NCBI GenBank assembly: GCA_947169935.1
Contig: CAMVRS010000008.1
Coordinates: 1 to 50,875 of the forward strand
Direction: 5' to 3'
Length of the DNA stretch: 50,875 nucleotides
Source of the DNA: an uncultured Lachnospiraceae bacterium
Lineage (GTDB): Bacteria > Bacillota > Clostridia > Lachnospirales > Lachnospiraceae
In this document: in pieces, positions 15,565 to 24,700 of the stretch
How positions within the stretch are numbered: the stretch's first letter is position 1
How the letters are laid out: each line of letters opens with the position of its first letter
The notes under the pieces: generated by a model
Databases searched by the model: none
What the model saw: the letters and a program-made list of their open reading frames with translations, nothing else
Told to the model about the DNA's origin: nothing
Translations under genes and position numbers: made by a program

Positions 15565-17493
15565 ATGCTTCTATCAATACAGAACGCAGACGTTTCATAC
15601 GGCGGCGAGCTTATCCTCAGGGATGTGAATTTCGACATACGCGAAGGGGAGAAGCTCGCCGTTGTGGGCAGGAACGGCTGCGGTAAGACAACTTTATTAA
15701 AACTGATCTGCGGTGAACTGACGCCGCAGCCCAGGGATTCCGACGACCAGCCTGTGATAGCAAAGACCGGCGATCCGGTGATAGGCTGGCTTTCCCAGAT
15801 GACTTTTAAGGATGAGCATGCCACTTTGGGGCAGGAGCTTAAGCGCGTATTTGAGCCTGTACTTGAGCTCAAGGAACGTATGGATGCGGCTCTGGAAAAA
15901 CTGCAGCAGGGAGAGGATCATGCCCTGGCGGAAGAGTATGCCCTTATGGAGGAGCGCTTTAATTATATGGGCGGCTACCGCTATGAGAAGGATTATGACA
16001 TGCTCTATACCCGTTTCGGCTTTCTGCGGGAGGATGAGGACAGGCCGCTTTCGGAATTTTCCGGAGGACAGCGCACAAAGATAGCTTTTATCAAGCTGCT
16101 CTTATCAAGGCCTGATATACTGCTTCTGGATGAGCCTACCAATCATCTGGATATCTCCACCATAGCCTGGCTGGAAGATTATCTGGCCGAATACCCCAGG
16201 GCGGTGGTAGTGGTCAGCCATGACAGGCTTTTCCTGGACCGTGTGGCAGAGACCGTATGGGAGATAGAACGCGGAAGGATAAAGCGTTATCCCGGCAATT
16301 ACAGTGAATTTGTAAAGCTTAAGAAAGAAGCCCATGATAAACAGCTTAAGGATTATCTGGTGCAGCAGAAGGAGAAAGAGCGCCTGCAGGCTGTGGCAGA
16401 CCGCTTTATACATAAAGCCACAAAGGCAAATATGGCCAAGTCCAAACTGAAGGCCATAGAACATATGGAAGTGATCGAACGTCCGGAGGAATCAGATACG
16501 AGAGCCTTCCACGGACTTTCGGAGCCCGCCCGTGAAAGCGGCAGGGAGGTTCTGGTCACTGATAATCTGGGCATAGGCTATGATGAAATACTGTGCCGTG
16601 TCACCCTGAACCTTCAGAAGGGAAAGAAGCTGGGGGTAATAGGCGGTAACGGTCTTGGCAAGTCCACCTTCCTAAAGACCCTTATGGGGCAGATACCCAG
16701 AAAGAGCGGGAAGTATGAATTCGGATACGCCGTGGACGTGGGATACTTTGAACAGCAGATGGCTAAGAGCATGAGCACAAAGACTGTGCTGGATGAATTC
16801 TGGGATACTTATCCCACCCTTACCGAAACGGAGGTCAGGAATGTTCTGGGAGGCTTCCTCTTTACCGGAGATGAAGTTTTTAAGAATGTCTCCGATCTGT
16901 CCGGCGGAGAGAAAGTAAGGCTGGCGCTGGCAAAGATACTGCAGACCAGACCAAATTTCCTGATACTGGATGAGCCCACAAACCATATGGATATAGTGGG
17001 AAAGGAAGCATTGGAAGAAATGCTCGCGGAGTATAAGGGAACGCTGCTCTTTGTATCCCATGACCGTTATCTGATACGGAGGCTTGCCGATGAACTGCTG
17101 ATATTCAGACCGGGAAATGCGGAGTATTTTCCTTTCGGTTACGAGGAATTCGAACGTCATTACGGCAAGGAAAAACTGCTGGACCAGGAAGCTGTCTGGA
17201 AGATAGAAAAGAATGCAGAGGTGCCTGCAGAACAGAAGGCGGAGCCTAAAGCCAAAAAGTCCAATCCCGGTAAGGAAAGGGCGAAGGCCGAACGCAGACT
17301 GGCAAGGCTTGAACAGCTTATTGATGAAAATGACGCAAAAAAGGCTGAGCTGGAGGAGAGCATGGCTGATCCGGCAAATGCCAGTGATTACGAAAAACTC
17401 CAGGAACTGCAGAAAGAGCTGGATGAACTGAACGCCCAGACCGATGCCTATATGGAAGAATATGAGGCACTGGAAGCAGAACTGAACGGATAA
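15565..17493 (+). CDS. ABC-F family ATPase (YdiF/Uup-like ribosome-associated)
   Basis: The product is 642 residues, with two ABC ATPase domains and no membrane segment, the ABC-F plan. Walker A motifs are GRNGCGKTT (near 37) and GGNGLGKST (near 364). Signatures are EFSGGQRTK and DLSGGEKVR, and Walker B motifs are LLLDEPTNHLD and LILDEPTNHMD. The linker between domains (about 245-300) is the P-site-tRNA interaction motif region of the family. A charged C-terminal coiled coil (about 560-642) resembles Uup/YdiF. Members act on stalled ribosomes or antibiotic protection; which applies here is not evident. The ATG follows the previous stop by 3 bases without a clear ribosome site, suggesting coupled translation. 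Confidence 0.93.
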   Translation: MLLSIQNADVSYGGELILRDVNFDIREGEKLAVVGRNGCGKTTLLKLICGELTPQPRDSDDQPVIAKTGDPVIGWLSQMTFKDEHATLGQELKRVFEPVLELKERMDAALEKLQQGEDHALAEEYALMEERFNYMGGYRYEKDYDMLYTRFGFLREDEDRPLSEFSGGQRTKIAFIKLLLSRPDILLLDEPTNHLDISTIAWLEDYLAEYPRAVVVVSHDRLFLDRVAETVWEIERGRIKRYPGNYSEFVKLKKEAHDKQLKDYLVQQKEKERLQAVADRFIHKATKANMAKSKLKAIEHMEVIERPEESDTRAFHGLSEPARESGREVLVTDNLGIGYDEILCRVTLNLQKGKKLGVIGGNGLGKSTFLKTLMGQIPRKSGKYEFGYAVDVGYFEQQMAKSMSTKTVLDEFWDTYPTLTETEVRNVLGGFLFTGDEVFKNVSDLSGGEKVRLALAKILQTRPNFLILDEPTNHMDIVGKEALEEMLAEYKGTLLFVSHDRYLIRRLADELLIFRPGNAEYFPFGYEEFERHYGKEKLLDQEAVWKIEKNAEVPAEQKAEPKAKKSNPGKERAKAERRLARLEQLIDENDAKKAELEESMADPANASDYEKLQELQKELDELNAQTDAYMEEYEALEAELNG

Positions 17494-17525
17494 AAAAACA
17501 GACCTGAACGGATCGTTCAGGCCTG
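17492..17525 (-). terminator. rho-independent terminator of tRNA-Trp
   Basis: On the minus strand, CCTGAACG (17521-17514) pairs with CGTTCAGG (17510-17503) around a 3-base loop and is followed by TCTG and seven T residues. It lies just downstream of the minus-strand tRNA. Confidence 0.85.
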
Positions 17526-17531
17526 ATATAG

Positions 17532-17602
17532 CAGGGGATGAAGGAGTCGAACCCTCTTCGACGGTTTTGGAGACCGATGTTAAACCGTTTAACTAATCCC
17601 CT
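17532..17602 (-). tRNA. trnW: tRNA-Trp (anticodon CCA)
   Basis: Read on the minus strand, the acceptor stem AGGGGAT pairs with ATCCCCT, with discriminator G. The D-arm is GTTA/TAAC, the anticodon loop CTCCAAA gives anticodon CCA, and the T-arm is GAGGG-TTCGACT-CCTTC. The first pair A-U and G73 are bacterial tRNA-Trp identity elements. CCA is not encoded. It is a solitary tRNA with its own promoter and terminator. Confidence 0.95.
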
Positions 17603-17615
17603 AAGCACAAAGGGT

Positions 17616-17644
17616 ATTATACTTGGAGTGATTATAATTGTCAA
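17616..17644 (-). promoter_or_regulatory. tRNA-Trp promoter
   Basis: A perfect consensus on the minus strand: TTGACA (17644-17639), 17-bp spacer, TATAAT (17621-17616), about 14 bases before the tRNA 5' end. Confidence 0.88.
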
Positions 17645-17653
17645 GCAGTAAAA

Positions 17654-17681
17654 AAGATCCTTCACTGCGCCCGTGATGACA
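17654..17681 (-). repeat. degenerate inverted copy of the GTCATCCTGAGCG-family repeat
   Basis: AAGATCCTTC followed by a diverged centre and GATGACA matches the reverse complement of the repeat at both ends only. It lies upstream of the small coiled-coil gene. Confidence 0.6.
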
Positions 17682-17710
17682 GGTGCGGCGGGATTGATAA
17701 GGAGGCATAT

Positions 17711-18064
17711 ATGGATAAAGCGGTTATCGACGAACTTTTTGAGGATGCTGATCAGACGAATGTACTGAGGCATTCCGATGAGGAGCTGAAAGCGGAGCTT
17801 AATGAGAGTGCAACCGCAGCTTCGGCTGTGATGGAAAGCGTCACCCGTATACGTGATGAATTAAAAGAGCTTCAGAAGCAGCTGGGGTGCAGGGCTGATG
17901 AGCTGGAAGATCTTTATGATGATCTGGATTTTTCGCAACAGACGATCCCGGGCGGACCTGCAGCGGAGATAAGCGATACGGCAGATGAATTCCGCAGTGC
18001 AGCGGCTGAGCTGGATGAGGCTGTCGATGCTTTATCGGATATGCTGATATTCCGTTTTAAATAA
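17711..18064 (+). CDS. small acidic coiled-coil hypothetical protein
   Basis: The product is 117 residues, acidic and mostly helical. Residues about 20-75 form a probable coiled coil (ELKAELNESATAAS through VTRIRDELKELQKQLG), and a second helical stretch covers about 90-112. There is no membrane helix or recognisable domain. AAGGAGG, 7 bases before the ATG, supports the start. It stands between the divergent tRNA-Trp promoter and the convergent 6S-like RNA. Function unknown. Confidence 0.75.
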   Translation: MDKAVIDELFEDADQTNVLRHSDEELKAELNESATAASAVMESVTRIRDELKELQKQLGCRADELEDLYDDLDFSQQTIPGGPAAEISDTADEFRSAAAELDEAVDALSDMLIFRFK

Positions 18065-18079
18065 AGGGGAAAAGGGCAT

Positions 18080-18262
18080 AAAAAACCGGATACCGGTTTC
18101 TGCTAATTGACTCCTAGCCTAAGCCAGGTGGGCGACCGCAACCAAAACATCTGCCTTCCACTGAATAATGCTGAGGCCTGGCATCCGCTTGGCGATATAG
18201 GAATCCCGTTTAAAGTACTGTAGGCTCAACACGCAGGAACCTTTGTATGGTACCCGGAACTA
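18080..18262 (-). ncRNA. ssrS: standalone structured ncRNA, probable 6S RNA
   Basis: The minus strand holds a complete RNA gene of about 180 nt. The promoter (TTGTAA-17-TATAAT, 18296-18268) is followed by a transcript ending in AAACCGG-tat-CCGGTTT plus a T-run (18099-18080). The ends pair: ATTAGTTCC near the 5' end with GGAGTCAAT near the 3' end, with AGCCTA/TAGGCT stacked inside and GCCAGG/CCTGGC further in. This gives one long hairpin with a large internal bulge. Size, elongated fold and the GTGGAAGGC...GTTTTGGTTG...CCCACCT string fit Firmicute 6S RNA as I remember it. No ORF fits the region. That it is an RNA gene is firmer than the 6S label. Confidence 0.65.
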
Positions 18263-18267
18263 ATGTA

Positions 18268-18296
18268 ATTATAACGGATAAATACAGTATTTACAA
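18268..18296 (-). promoter_or_regulatory. promoter of the 6S-like RNA
   Basis: Minus strand TTGTAA (18296-18291), 17-bp spacer, TATAAT (18273-18268). The -35 lies at the centre of the dyad at 18283-18303. Confidence 0.8.
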
Positions 18297-18303
18297 TACT
18301 GTA
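18283..18303. promoter_or_regulatory. 9-bp operator-like dyad in the shared promoter region
   Basis: TACAGTATT (18283-18291), TAC, AATACTGTA (18295-18303) form a perfect inverted repeat. It overlaps the -35 of the 6S-like RNA promoter and the -35 area of the rightward kinase gene, so a dimeric protein bound there could affect both. No regulator is identified. Confidence 0.65.
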
Positions 18304-18328
18304 CAATCACCTGTTTTTCGGGTATAAT
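18300..18328 (+). promoter_or_regulatory. possible promoter of the hybrid kinase gene
   Basis: TATAAT at 18323-18328 has a weak TGTACA -35 (18300-18305) at 17 bp. It lies so close to the ATG at 18336 that the mRNA would be leaderless. Confidence 0.5.
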
Positions 18329-18335
18329 AAAGGGT

Positions 18336-21131
18336 ATGGGTGTGCTTATACAGTTAGTTGCGGCTGCAGGGATCCTTATGTGGCTGTGGACTATGTTCAA
18401 GATCAATCAGGGAGAGCCTTCCTTCATTCAGAAAGGTCTTAATTTCACCGGACTTTCAGTTGCGCTGGGACTTATAGGCTTTTGTCTGGAGCGGGGGGCT
18501 GAAAATGCCCAGGTTATGCTCTGTGCAGGACAGCTCCAGTTTGTATCCCTTGGAGCATTCATCGTTTCTCTTGTATTTTTTTCCATAAGAGCCTGTGGAG
18601 TGGATATACCCAAAATGATCCGTATCCCCGTGATAAGCATACTGCTGGCTCATGTTATGCTGGTAATGCTCTGGCCGGGAACCGACAGCAAATACCTGGC
18701 TGTATACGAAAGAAATTCGGGCTTCTACTTCGATTACAGCCCGTTTTTCATCATCGAGATATCAGTGATCATACTGATAGCCGCATTTGGCTTTTATATC
18801 ACTTTCCGCTACTATCTTAATAAGATGATCGAGACCAACAGGGGTACGCCCTATCTGGCACTGGCAGAGATGATCCCTGCCATCGGCGCAATGCTGGAAC
18901 TTGCCTTTGCAGAGGCCATGCCCTGTACGGTCATGACTATTTTCATACTGATCTGCTGGGGCGTGGTGGTGGCGCTTGTATACCGTTACCGCATGTTCGA
19001 CTCGATGATAATGGCAAGGGATGATATCATAGAGACCATAGAAGAGGGCTTTGTCGTTGTGGACCACATGGGCAGGGTCCTTTTTGTAAATGAAAAAGCC
19101 AGGGAGATCTTTCCCGAACTGAATTATGATGCCACAAGAGAGGATGTAGCCAAAAGGTTAAGGAAGAACGACAGGCAGGAGATGATCATCAGGGATAAGC
19201 ATTATCTGATATCGCTGGTGCCTTTTTATGATAAGGATACCTATAAGGGTACGACCATCTGGATAAACGATAAGACCGAAGAACATGAATATACCGAACG
19301 TCTGACCCGTCTTAAGAATGAGGCGGAGGCTGCGAACCAGGCAAAATCCGTATTCCTTGCAAATATGAGCCATGAGATAAGAACCCCCATGAATGCCATC
19401 ATAGGAATGACGGAGCTTATACTCAACGATAACATAAACAGCCACGTTGAGGAGAATGCAAACAATATACGAAATGCCAGCAATACCCTGCTGTCCATCA
19501 TAAACGGTATCCTGGACTTTTCAAAGATAGAGACCGGCAAGGTGGAGACCGCGGTGACGCAGTATAATCTTGGTCTGGTGCTCAAGGATATCTGCAATAT
19601 GATAAGTCTGCGTCTGGCCGATAAGAACGTGGAGCTGATAGTACACGTAAAGGAGAGCCTGCCCACCACTTTCCTGGGAGATGAAACCCAGGTGCGGCAG
19701 ATCTATTCAAACATACTTACAAATGCAGCCAAATATACAAAGCGCGGATACATACGCGTGAACGTGGACTGGGAAGAGGGCGAAGACGAGCTTGCGCTGA
19801 TCAAGGTATCCGTGGAGGATACGGGAAGCGGTATCAAGGAAGAGAGCATACCTACGCTTTTTGACAGTTTCCAGCGCGCCGATATGATAAAGAACCGTAC
19901 CATCGAAGGAACCGGCCTGGGGCTGGCCATCTGCAAACGTCTGGTGGAAGGCATGGGCGGCGGTATATCCGTAAAGAGTACCTATGGCATAGGCAGTGTG
20001 TTCTCCTTTCACTATATCCAGAAGGTGGCGAATTATGAGCCTCTGGGTAATTATGATTACCTGGAACTGCCGGTGCAGCCGGAGCATGAGCGCAAGAGTT
20101 TTATCGCGCCCCTTGCTAAGATACTGGTGGTGGATGATAATATCACAAATATCAAGGTGGCCCAGGGCATACTCTCCATGTACCAGGTGCGTGTGGATAC
20201 GGCCATGAGCGGCGCGGAATGCCTTGAGAAGCTGGAAAAGAATAATTACCATATGGTATTGATGGACCAGATGATGCCGGAGATGGACGGTATAGAGACC
20301 ACCGCCCTGATACGTTCCCATAAGGATCCGGGTATTCGCAGGCTGCCGGTCATCGCCCTTACGGCAAACGCCATCAGCGGTACCAGGGAGATGTTCCTGC
20401 AGAGCGGTTTCCAGGAGTACATATCAAAGCCCATTGCTTTATCGGCGATGGAAGCTGTACTCAAGAAATTCCTCCCTGCGGAGATAATCCATTACGTTGA
20501 CAGGGATGAGGAGCAGGCTGACTACAGTGATGTACAGATAAGCATTCCCGGCGTGGATCCCGAAGTGGGCCTTAAGAATTACGGCGGCGACATGGGACGT
20601 TATCTGCAGATAATCAAGTATATCTATGATGACGGACCCGGGCATATACAGAGACTTAAGGACTGCCTGTCTTCAAAGAACTACCGCCAGTACGTATATG
20701 AGGCCCATGCCCTTAAAGGACTGATGGCGGGGATAGGCGCAGCACATCTTTCCGAGCTGGCCAGGCTGCAGGAATATGCGGGCCGTGACGGCAAGGTGGG
20801 AGTCATAGACCGCGAAGGCGATTTCCTTATAGCCCAGTATGAGAAGATGCTGGAAGGCATAAGGGATGCGCTGGAAGATGTGGGAATGCTGAGGGAGGAG
20901 ATAATACCCATCAGGGAAGAGGAGCTTTCCTGGGAGGAATTCTCAAATATGCTGCATGCCCTGCAGGGAAGCCTGGAGCTGCTGGAACAGTCGGAGGCTT
21001 CAAGAAAGCTGGATAACCTGCTGACCTATCCCATGGATGCGGGCTTAAGGCGCCAGCTCCTGGAGGTGAAGCGTGCAGTGGCGGACTTTGAATATGACGA
21101 GGCACTGGAACTTATAAGGCAGTTATTTTAA
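18336..21131 (+). CDS. hybrid sensor histidine kinase (7TM-PAS-HisKA-HATPase-REC-Hpt)
   Basis: The product is 931 residues. About seven transmembrane helices (1-225) resemble the 7TM histidine-kinase sensor module. A PAS-like segment (about 228-310) follows, then HisKA with the phosphoacceptor His in ANMSHEIRTPMN (near 345). The HATPase has NAAKYTKRG, DTGSGI and GTGLGLAICK. A receiver follows (ILVVDDN, MDQMMPEMDG with its Asp, and the final KP pair). The C-terminal Hpt has EAHALKGLMAG. All phosphorelay residues are present, so a multistep relay is expected. No response regulator adjoins. The start is ATG 18336, or GTG 18342 with AAAGGG 7 bases upstream. The input signal is unknown. Confidence 0.93.
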   Translation: MGVLIQLVAAAGILMWLWTMFKINQGEPSFIQKGLNFTGLSVALGLIGFCLERGAENAQVMLCAGQLQFVSLGAFIVSLVFFSIRACGVDIPKMIRIPVISILLAHVMLVMLWPGTDSKYLAVYERNSGFYFDYSPFFIIEISVIILIAAFGFYITFRYYLNKMIETNRGTPYLALAEMIPAIGAMLELAFAEAMPCTVMTIFILICWGVVVALVYRYRMFDSMIMARDDIIETIEEGFVVVDHMGRVLFVNEKAREIFPELNYDATREDVAKRLRKNDRQEMIIRDKHYLISLVPFYDKDTYKGTTIWINDKTEEHEYTERLTRLKNEAEAANQAKSVFLANMSHEIRTPMNAIIGMTELILNDNINSHVEENANNIRNASNTLLSIINGILDFSKIETGKVETAVTQYNLGLVLKDICNMISLRLADKNVELIVHVKESLPTTFLGDETQVRQIYSNILTNAAKYTKRGYIRVNVDWEEGEDELALIKVSVEDTGSGIKEESIPTLFDSFQRADMIKNRTIEGTGLGLAICKRLVEGMGGGISVKSTYGIGSVFSFHYIQKVANYEPLGNYDYLELPVQPEHERKSFIAPLAKILVVDDNITNIKVAQGILSMYQVRVDTAMSGAECLEKLEKNNYHMVLMDQMMPEMDGIETTALIRSHKDPGIRRLPVIALTANAISGTREMFLQSGFQEYISKPIALSAMEAVLKKFLPAEIIHYVDRDEEQADYSDVQISIPGVDPEVGLKNYGGDMGRYLQIIKYIYDDGPGHIQRLKDCLSSKNYRQYVYEAHALKGLMAGIGAAHLSELARLQEYAGRDGKVGVIDREGDFLIAQYEKMLEGIRDALEDVGMLREEIIPIREEELSWEEFSNMLHALQGSLELLEQSEASRKLDNLLTYPMDAGLRRQLLEVKRAVADFEYDEALELIRQLF

Positions 21132-21203
21132 AAGATTCTTCGCTTCGCTCAGAATGACATTATCGTGGTGTCATCCTGAGGAGCGTAAGCGACGAAGGAT
21201 CTT
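21132..21203. repeat. inverted pair of GTCATCCTGAGCG-family repeats
   Basis: A minus-orientation copy (21132-21158, starting AAGATTCTTCGCTTCGCT) faces a plus-orientation copy (21170-21203) across an 11-bp gap. RNA from this region could form a long imperfect hairpin directly after the kinase stop codon. The second copy carries extra bases (GGAGCGTAAGCGACG). Confidence 0.88.
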
Positions 21204-21222
21204 ACAAGGAGGAAAGAAGAGT

Positions 21223-21675
21223 ATGGCTGACACAAAAGAAAGCGTAAGACAGATGATCGAAAAGTACGGCAGGGATGTGGAAGAGCTGAGCCGTTACCTG
21301 CCCTGGCTTGAGAGCAAGAAAGGCCAGGATGTGGGCGGGAAGTACGCGCCCGGAGAGGGCAAGGCTAACACCATAAGCGTGCCTACCTACGATTCAACCC
21401 TCCTGGCCTTCATCAAAAAGGTCCAGAAGACGGGCTTTTATAACAAGAACTATGTCTATGCATACAGCCGGAATAAGATAAAGACGGCGGAGGATGAGCA
21501 TACCGTGATAGACAGATGCCAGATAATGGAGCTGGAGACCATAGGCGCCATTATTGCGAGCTACTGTATGCGCGGCATGACAAAGGCTTATATCTGGACT
21601 GAGGGGGTTAAGAACGGAGTGTTTTTCCATGCGGTATCCCGTATGAAAGAGCTTATCGAATTTTGGAGCGCATAA
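21223..21675 (+). CDS. conserved hypothetical protein, DUF6508-like
   Basis: The product is 150 residues, soluble. The C-terminal half (METIGAII-type helix ELETIGAIIASYCMRGMTKA, then WTEGVKNGVFFHAVSRMKEL) resembles the ending of DUF6508 proteins, as I recall them. No catalytic motif is evident. AAGGAGG, about 8 bases before the ATG at 21223, fixes the start. An in-frame ATG at 21154 lies inside the inverted-repeat pair and has no ribosome site. Function unknown. Confidence 0.7.
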   Translation: MADTKESVRQMIEKYGRDVEELSRYLPWLESKKGQDVGGKYAPGEGKANTISVPTYDSTLLAFIKKVQKTGFYNKNYVYAYSRNKIKTAEDEHTVIDRCQIMELETIGAIIASYCMRGMTKAYIWTEGVKNGVFFHAVSRMKELIEFWSA

Positions 21676-21676
21676 C

Positions 21677-21705
21677 TTTACATCAGGCACAAAGGGCGGT
21701 ATAAT
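21677..21705 (+). promoter_or_regulatory. purL promoter
   Basis: TTTACA (21677-21682) and TATAAT (21700-21705) are 17 bp apart. The predicted start near 21712 rules out the in-frame ATG at 21711. The roughly 40-base leader is too short for a purine riboswitch. Confidence 0.82.
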
Positions 21706-21752
21706 CTGCTATGTATGCCATAAACACACATTTATTTGTAGAAAGGATGATT

Positions 21753-24700
21753 ATGAGCGGCGTTAAACGTATCTATGTAGCAAAGAAAAAGGAGTATGCA
21801 GTAAAGGATCGGGAGCTTGAACATGAAATTCCCGGATATTTGGGTATAAAAGGGGTTAAGGAAATCCGGGTTTATATCCGATATGATATAGAGAATGTTT
21901 CGGAGGCTGTTTTTGAGACGGCCGCCAGGACGGTTTTTTCAGAGCCGCCTGTAGATCAGATATATTATGAAGAGATACCCGTGCCCGAAGGGGCAAGGGT
22001 CTTTGGCGTTGAATACCTGCCGGGCCAGTATGACCAGAGAGCGGATTCAGCTGAGCAGTGCATACGCTTTTTGAAGGAAGATGAGGATCCCGTTATCCGC
22101 ACCGCTGTTACCTATGTGATAAGCGGCGATATAAGCGATGAAGAGTTTGAGCGCATAAAACAGTACTGCATCAACCCTGTGGATTCACGCGAGACAGGCA
22201 TGGAAAAGCCTGCGACCCTTATAACGAAATATGATGAGCCGGAAGATGTAAAGATCTTTGACGGCTTTACGTCGCTCGATGAAACAGCCTTAAAGAGCCT
22301 TTATGACAGCCTTGGGCTGGCAATGACCTTCAAGGATTTTAAGCATATCCAGAATTACTTTGCAGGCGAGGAGAAGCGCGATCCTTCCATGACGGAGATA
22401 AGGGTGCTGGATACCTACTGGTCCGACCACTGCCGTCATACCACTTTCGCTACGGAGCTTAAGGATGTAAGCTTCGGCGACGGCTTCTACCGCACTCCCA
22501 TCGAGACCAGCTATTTAAGCTATCTTGATACAAGGGAAGAGCTTTATAAGGACAGGGATGACAAGTTCGTATGCCTTATGGACCTTGCGCTTATCGCAAT
22601 GAAGAAGCTTCGCCATGACGGCATACTTACCGATATGGAAGAGTCGGATGAGATAAACGCATGCTCTATAGTAGTTCCCGTTGAGATCAAGCCCGGGGAC
22701 GGCATAGATCCCTATACCGAGGAGTGGCTCATCAGCTTTAAGAATGAGACTCATAACCATCCTACCGAGATAGAGCCTTTCGGTGGAGCTGCAACCTGCC
22801 TGGGCGGCGCCATAAGAGACCCCTTATCGGGACGTTCCTATGTATACCAGGCAATGCGCATCACCGGCGCAGCCGACCCTACTGTTCCTGTTTCGGAAAC
22901 ATTAAAGGGCAAGCTCCCACAGAAGAAGCTGGTAAGAGGCGCGGCAGCAGGCTATTCATCTTACGGAAACCAGATAGGTCTGGCTACCGGATATGCTAAA
23001 GAGATATATCATCCCAATTATGTCGCAAAGCGCATGGAGATAGGTGCAGTTATGGGAGCGGCTCCCAGAAAGAACGTGAAGCGTCTTACTTCCGATCCCG
23101 GGGATGTGATCATACTACTGGGCGGCAGGACCGGCCGTGACGGCTGCGGCGGCGCTACGGGATCTTCCAAGGTGCATACGGAGCAGTCCATAGAGCAGTG
23201 CGGCGCAGAGGTACAGAAGGGTAACGCGCCTACGGAGAGAAAGCTTCAGCGTCTCTTCAGACGTCCCGAAGTAAGCAGGCTGATCCGCAAGTGCAACGAC
23301 TTTGGCGCAGGCGGCGTATCCGTTGCCATCGGCGAGCTGGCAGACGGTCTTACCGTTGACCTTGATAAAGTGCCCAAGAAATACGCAGGTCTTGACGGTA
23401 CCGAACTGGCTATCTCCGAATCACAGGAGAGAATGGCGGTAGTCGTTGATCCGGCTGATGTGGCAGAGTTTATGAAATATGCCGATGAGGAAAACCTCGA
23501 GGCTACAGAAGTGGCTGTTGTTACAAAGGAACCCAGACTGGTGCTCAAGTGGAGAGGCAAGGATATAGTAAATCTCTCACGCGCATTCTTAAATACAAAC
23601 GGAGCGCATCAGGAGTGCAGCGTAGCCGTTGATATACCCGATGAGGAGAGCAGCCCCTTAAAGAAAGTCATCAGCGAAAAGGCTGCCGCAGCTCTTGAAG
23701 CCGGAGATGAAAAGAAGGCGTGGCTTGAAGTCCTCTCTGACCTGAATGTCTGCTCACAGAAGGGCCTTGTGGAAATGTTCGACGCTTCAATAGGAGCAGC
23801 CAGCGTTTATATGCCTTACGGCGGTAAGTACCAGCTTTCCGAGACCCAGGCTATGGTAGCCAAGCTGCCCATGAGCGGCACCGATGAATCGGATACCGTG
23901 ACCATGATGAGCTACGGTTTCGATCCCTATGTATCAAGCTGGAGTCCTTACCACGGCGCTATATATGCAGTTCTTGCCTCTGTTGCAAAGATAGTGGCAG
24001 CAGGCGGTGAGCATAAGGGCATACACTTTACCTTCCAGGAATACTTCCGCAGGATGAGCGAGGATCCCGCACGCTGGAGTCAGCCTTTTGCGGCTCTGCT
24101 GGGTGCCTTTGATGCACAGCTGGGCTTTGGCCTGGCATCCATCGGCGGCAAGGATTCCATGTCCGGAACCTTTAATCATATCGATGTTCCGCCTACGCTG
24201 GTAAGCTTTGCAGTGGATGTGGCAAAGCAGCAGGATATCATCACCGGCGAGTTTAAGAAGCCCGGGGATGCGCTGGTGCTCTTCTCCGTGCCCAAGGATG
24301 AATTTGATATACCCGTATATAAGGACACCCTTGAGATATACGATCTGGTAAGCAGCCTGATCCACAGCGGCAAGGCAAAAGCAGCCTATGTGACCGATTC
24401 CTACGGTATAGCTGCAGCGGTTGCAAAGATGGGCTTCGGTAACGGACTGGGTGCAGAGATATCTTCGGATGTCAGCACAAAGGATCTCTTTGCAGGCAGG
24501 ATAGGCGATATCATCCTTGAGATGGACAGCGCTGATGCCGATGCGCTTGAAGATAATGAATTTAATGCATATATCTGGAAGATCGGTACCGTGACCGACG
24601 GCGACCTGATCCACGGTGATGTAAGACTTAATGCAAAGGATGCGCTGGATGCATGGGTTAAACCTCTTGATAAGGTATTCCCCCACATCTCCGGTCAGAC

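Noticed and set aside
21675-21753. Purine or PRPP riboswitch before purL
   Set aside because: The promoter at 21677-21705 leaves only about 40 leader bases, with no conserved riboswitch core.
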